From Acidobacteriota bacterium (GTDB lineage: Bacteria > Acidobacteriota > UBA6911 > JACQSX01), in the NCBI GenBank assembly GCA_016199665.1, contig JACQGG010000145.1:1-6411 (forward strand): a stretch of 6,411 nucleotides of DNA. The letters are read 5' to 3'. The notes below the pieces were generated by a model, which saw only the letters and a program-made list of their open reading frames with translations, did no database searches and was not told where the DNA came from. A program made the translations under genes and the position numbers. Positions 5,996 through 6,411 of the stretch are shown piece by piece. Positions within the stretch are counted from its first letter, which is position 1, and the number at the start of each line of letters is the position of its first letter.

Positions 5996-6180
5996 CCATG
6001 GCTCTCGCGCTGGTCGAGTTCGAGGAATACTTGATCAGCGGCGGTTACAAGCTCCTCGTCGGTCGGGAAGCTGTAGTCCGACGGGGTAGTGCGACGCAGA
6101 ATCTCCTTGACGACCTCCTGCCGTTCAGCCAAAGGGAGCGCGTCGAACTCTTCAAGTAGTTTTTTGGCGCTGTCACCCAT
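5992..6180 (-). CDS. putative type II antitoxin (short addiction-module protein)
   Basis: This 62-residue acidic protein is the first gene of the TA operon. Residues 5-30 form an amphipathic helix (KKLLEEFDALPLAERQEVV) typical of small addiction-module antitoxins. Residues 42-57 (EELVTAADQVFLELDQ) form a second helix that may contact the toxin. There is no clear DNA-binding fold, but TA antitoxins usually bind their own operator, and an inverted repeat lies just upstream. The stop overlaps the toxin start (ATGA, 5992-5995), a sign of translational coupling. The bases before ATG 6180 (ATATATCCCC) contain no Shine-Dalgarno, so the transcript may be leaderless. The call rests mainly on size, order and partner; the exact antitoxin family is not certain. 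Confidence 0.75.
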   Translation of the reverse strand: MGDSAKKLLEEFDALPLAERQEVVKEILRRTTPSDYSFPTDEELVTAADQVFLELDQRESHG

Positions 6181-6188
6181 GGGGATAT

Positions 6189-6218
6189 ATTGTCACATCA
6201 TGACATGCAGAACGTCAA
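6189..6218 (-). promoter_or_regulatory. possible TA promoter
   Basis: On the minus strand TTGACG (6218-6213) matches five of six -35 bases. GACAAT (6194-6189), 18 bases on, matches three of six -10 bases, including the AAT end. A start near 6182 would leave almost no leader before the antitoxin ATG at 6180, which fits the absence of a ribosome binding site. The -10 is weak, so this remains tentative. Confidence 0.35.
6191..6205. promoter_or_regulatory. inverted repeat, possible TA operator
   Basis: TGTCA (6191-6195) and TGACA (6201-6205) are reverse complements around CATCA. The site ends 11 bases before the antitoxin start and lies between the candidate -35 and -10, overlapping the -10. This is where autoregulating antitoxin or TA complexes usually bind. 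Confidence 0.4.
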
Positions 6219-6411
6219 CGCGTCGGCGAAATCCAGTTCCTGCTCGCCAGCATTCGGTGCAGACTACTATGGAGGAGTAACGCTGACCGCTGCCATCCCA
6301 AGTCCGGTAAGCCGACTTCTCAGGAGTTGGAGTGGGTTGCGCGAAAGAAATCGAACTGTCGACATACGGTCTAGGAATCTGGTTTCCTCTGGGAGCCCTC
6401 ACACCAGGAAA
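6206..6411. other. no recognisable gene at the right end
   Basis: A + strand frame from ATG 6205 stays open to the window end (69 codons), and a minus frame spans 6402-6193, but neither shows a domain, a ribosome binding site or a credible composition. The minus-strand bases GTTCGATTTC (6356-6347) resemble a tRNA T-loop, but the flanking stems do not pair. Confidence 0.4.

Noticed and set aside
5583..6089. A 168-codon + strand frame opposite the toxin.
   Set aside because: It is the antisense shadow of the toxin and its repeat; no domain or ribosome binding site supports it.
6335..6411. A tRNA on the minus strand, suggested by GTTCGATTTC and a CCT-like anticodon triplet.
   Set aside because: The T-stem and anticodon stem do not pair and no D-arm or acceptor stem can be drawn.

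Overview
The window looks like an accessory region of an Acidobacteriota chromosome, probably Terriglobia. This rests on recognition, not a search: the HEAT-repeat protein at the left resembles a short family I associate with that group, and the base composition is moderately GC-rich. Three gene groups are present, with an eroded insertion sequence at the left edge.

Left part. Bases 1-105 encode an internal piece of an IS200/IS605-type (Y1) transposase. It breaks off before the helix that should carry the catalytic tyrosine, and two perfect hairpins (107-126 and 136-154) follow at once. A HEAT-repeat protein of 245 residues starts at 208 on the + strand and ends at 945. It converges with the large minus-strand gene across about 210 bases that contain hairpins but no gene.

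Centre. A single minus-strand gene (5368 to 1157) encodes a 1403-residue Sec-exported RHS/YD-repeat protein. It has a signal peptide, a DUF6531-like N-terminal segment, a long run of YD repeats, a clear RHS-associated core ending in DPLG, and a 233-residue Cys/Pro/Gly-rich tail that I do not recognise. No immunity-type gene follows it on the same strand. Its 5' region holds a consensus -10 box, a small hairpin that would cover a Shine-Dalgarno sequence, and two minimal ORFs, the second overlapping the rhs start as ATGA.

Right part. A type II toxin-antitoxin operon lies on the minus strand upstream of rhs: a 62-residue antitoxin (6180 to 5992) overlapping by four bases a MazF/PemK-like toxin (5995 to 5501). 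The toxin gene has a damaged 3' end. A 36-bp perfect direct repeat (5695-5730 and 5622-5657), 73 bp apart, duplicates the codons for the last conserved helix. A 2-base frame offset after the first copy removes the canonical W-L-G ending and adds about 64 unrelated residues. An inverted repeat lies between possible -35 and -10 elements in front of the antitoxin. The last 200 bases hold no recognisable gene.

Antitoxin, toxin and rhs all point the same way, but rhs appears to have its own promoter. A functional link between the TA pair and rhs is not shown. The most informative signals are the rearranged toxin end, the leader of rhs and the unidentified RHS tail.
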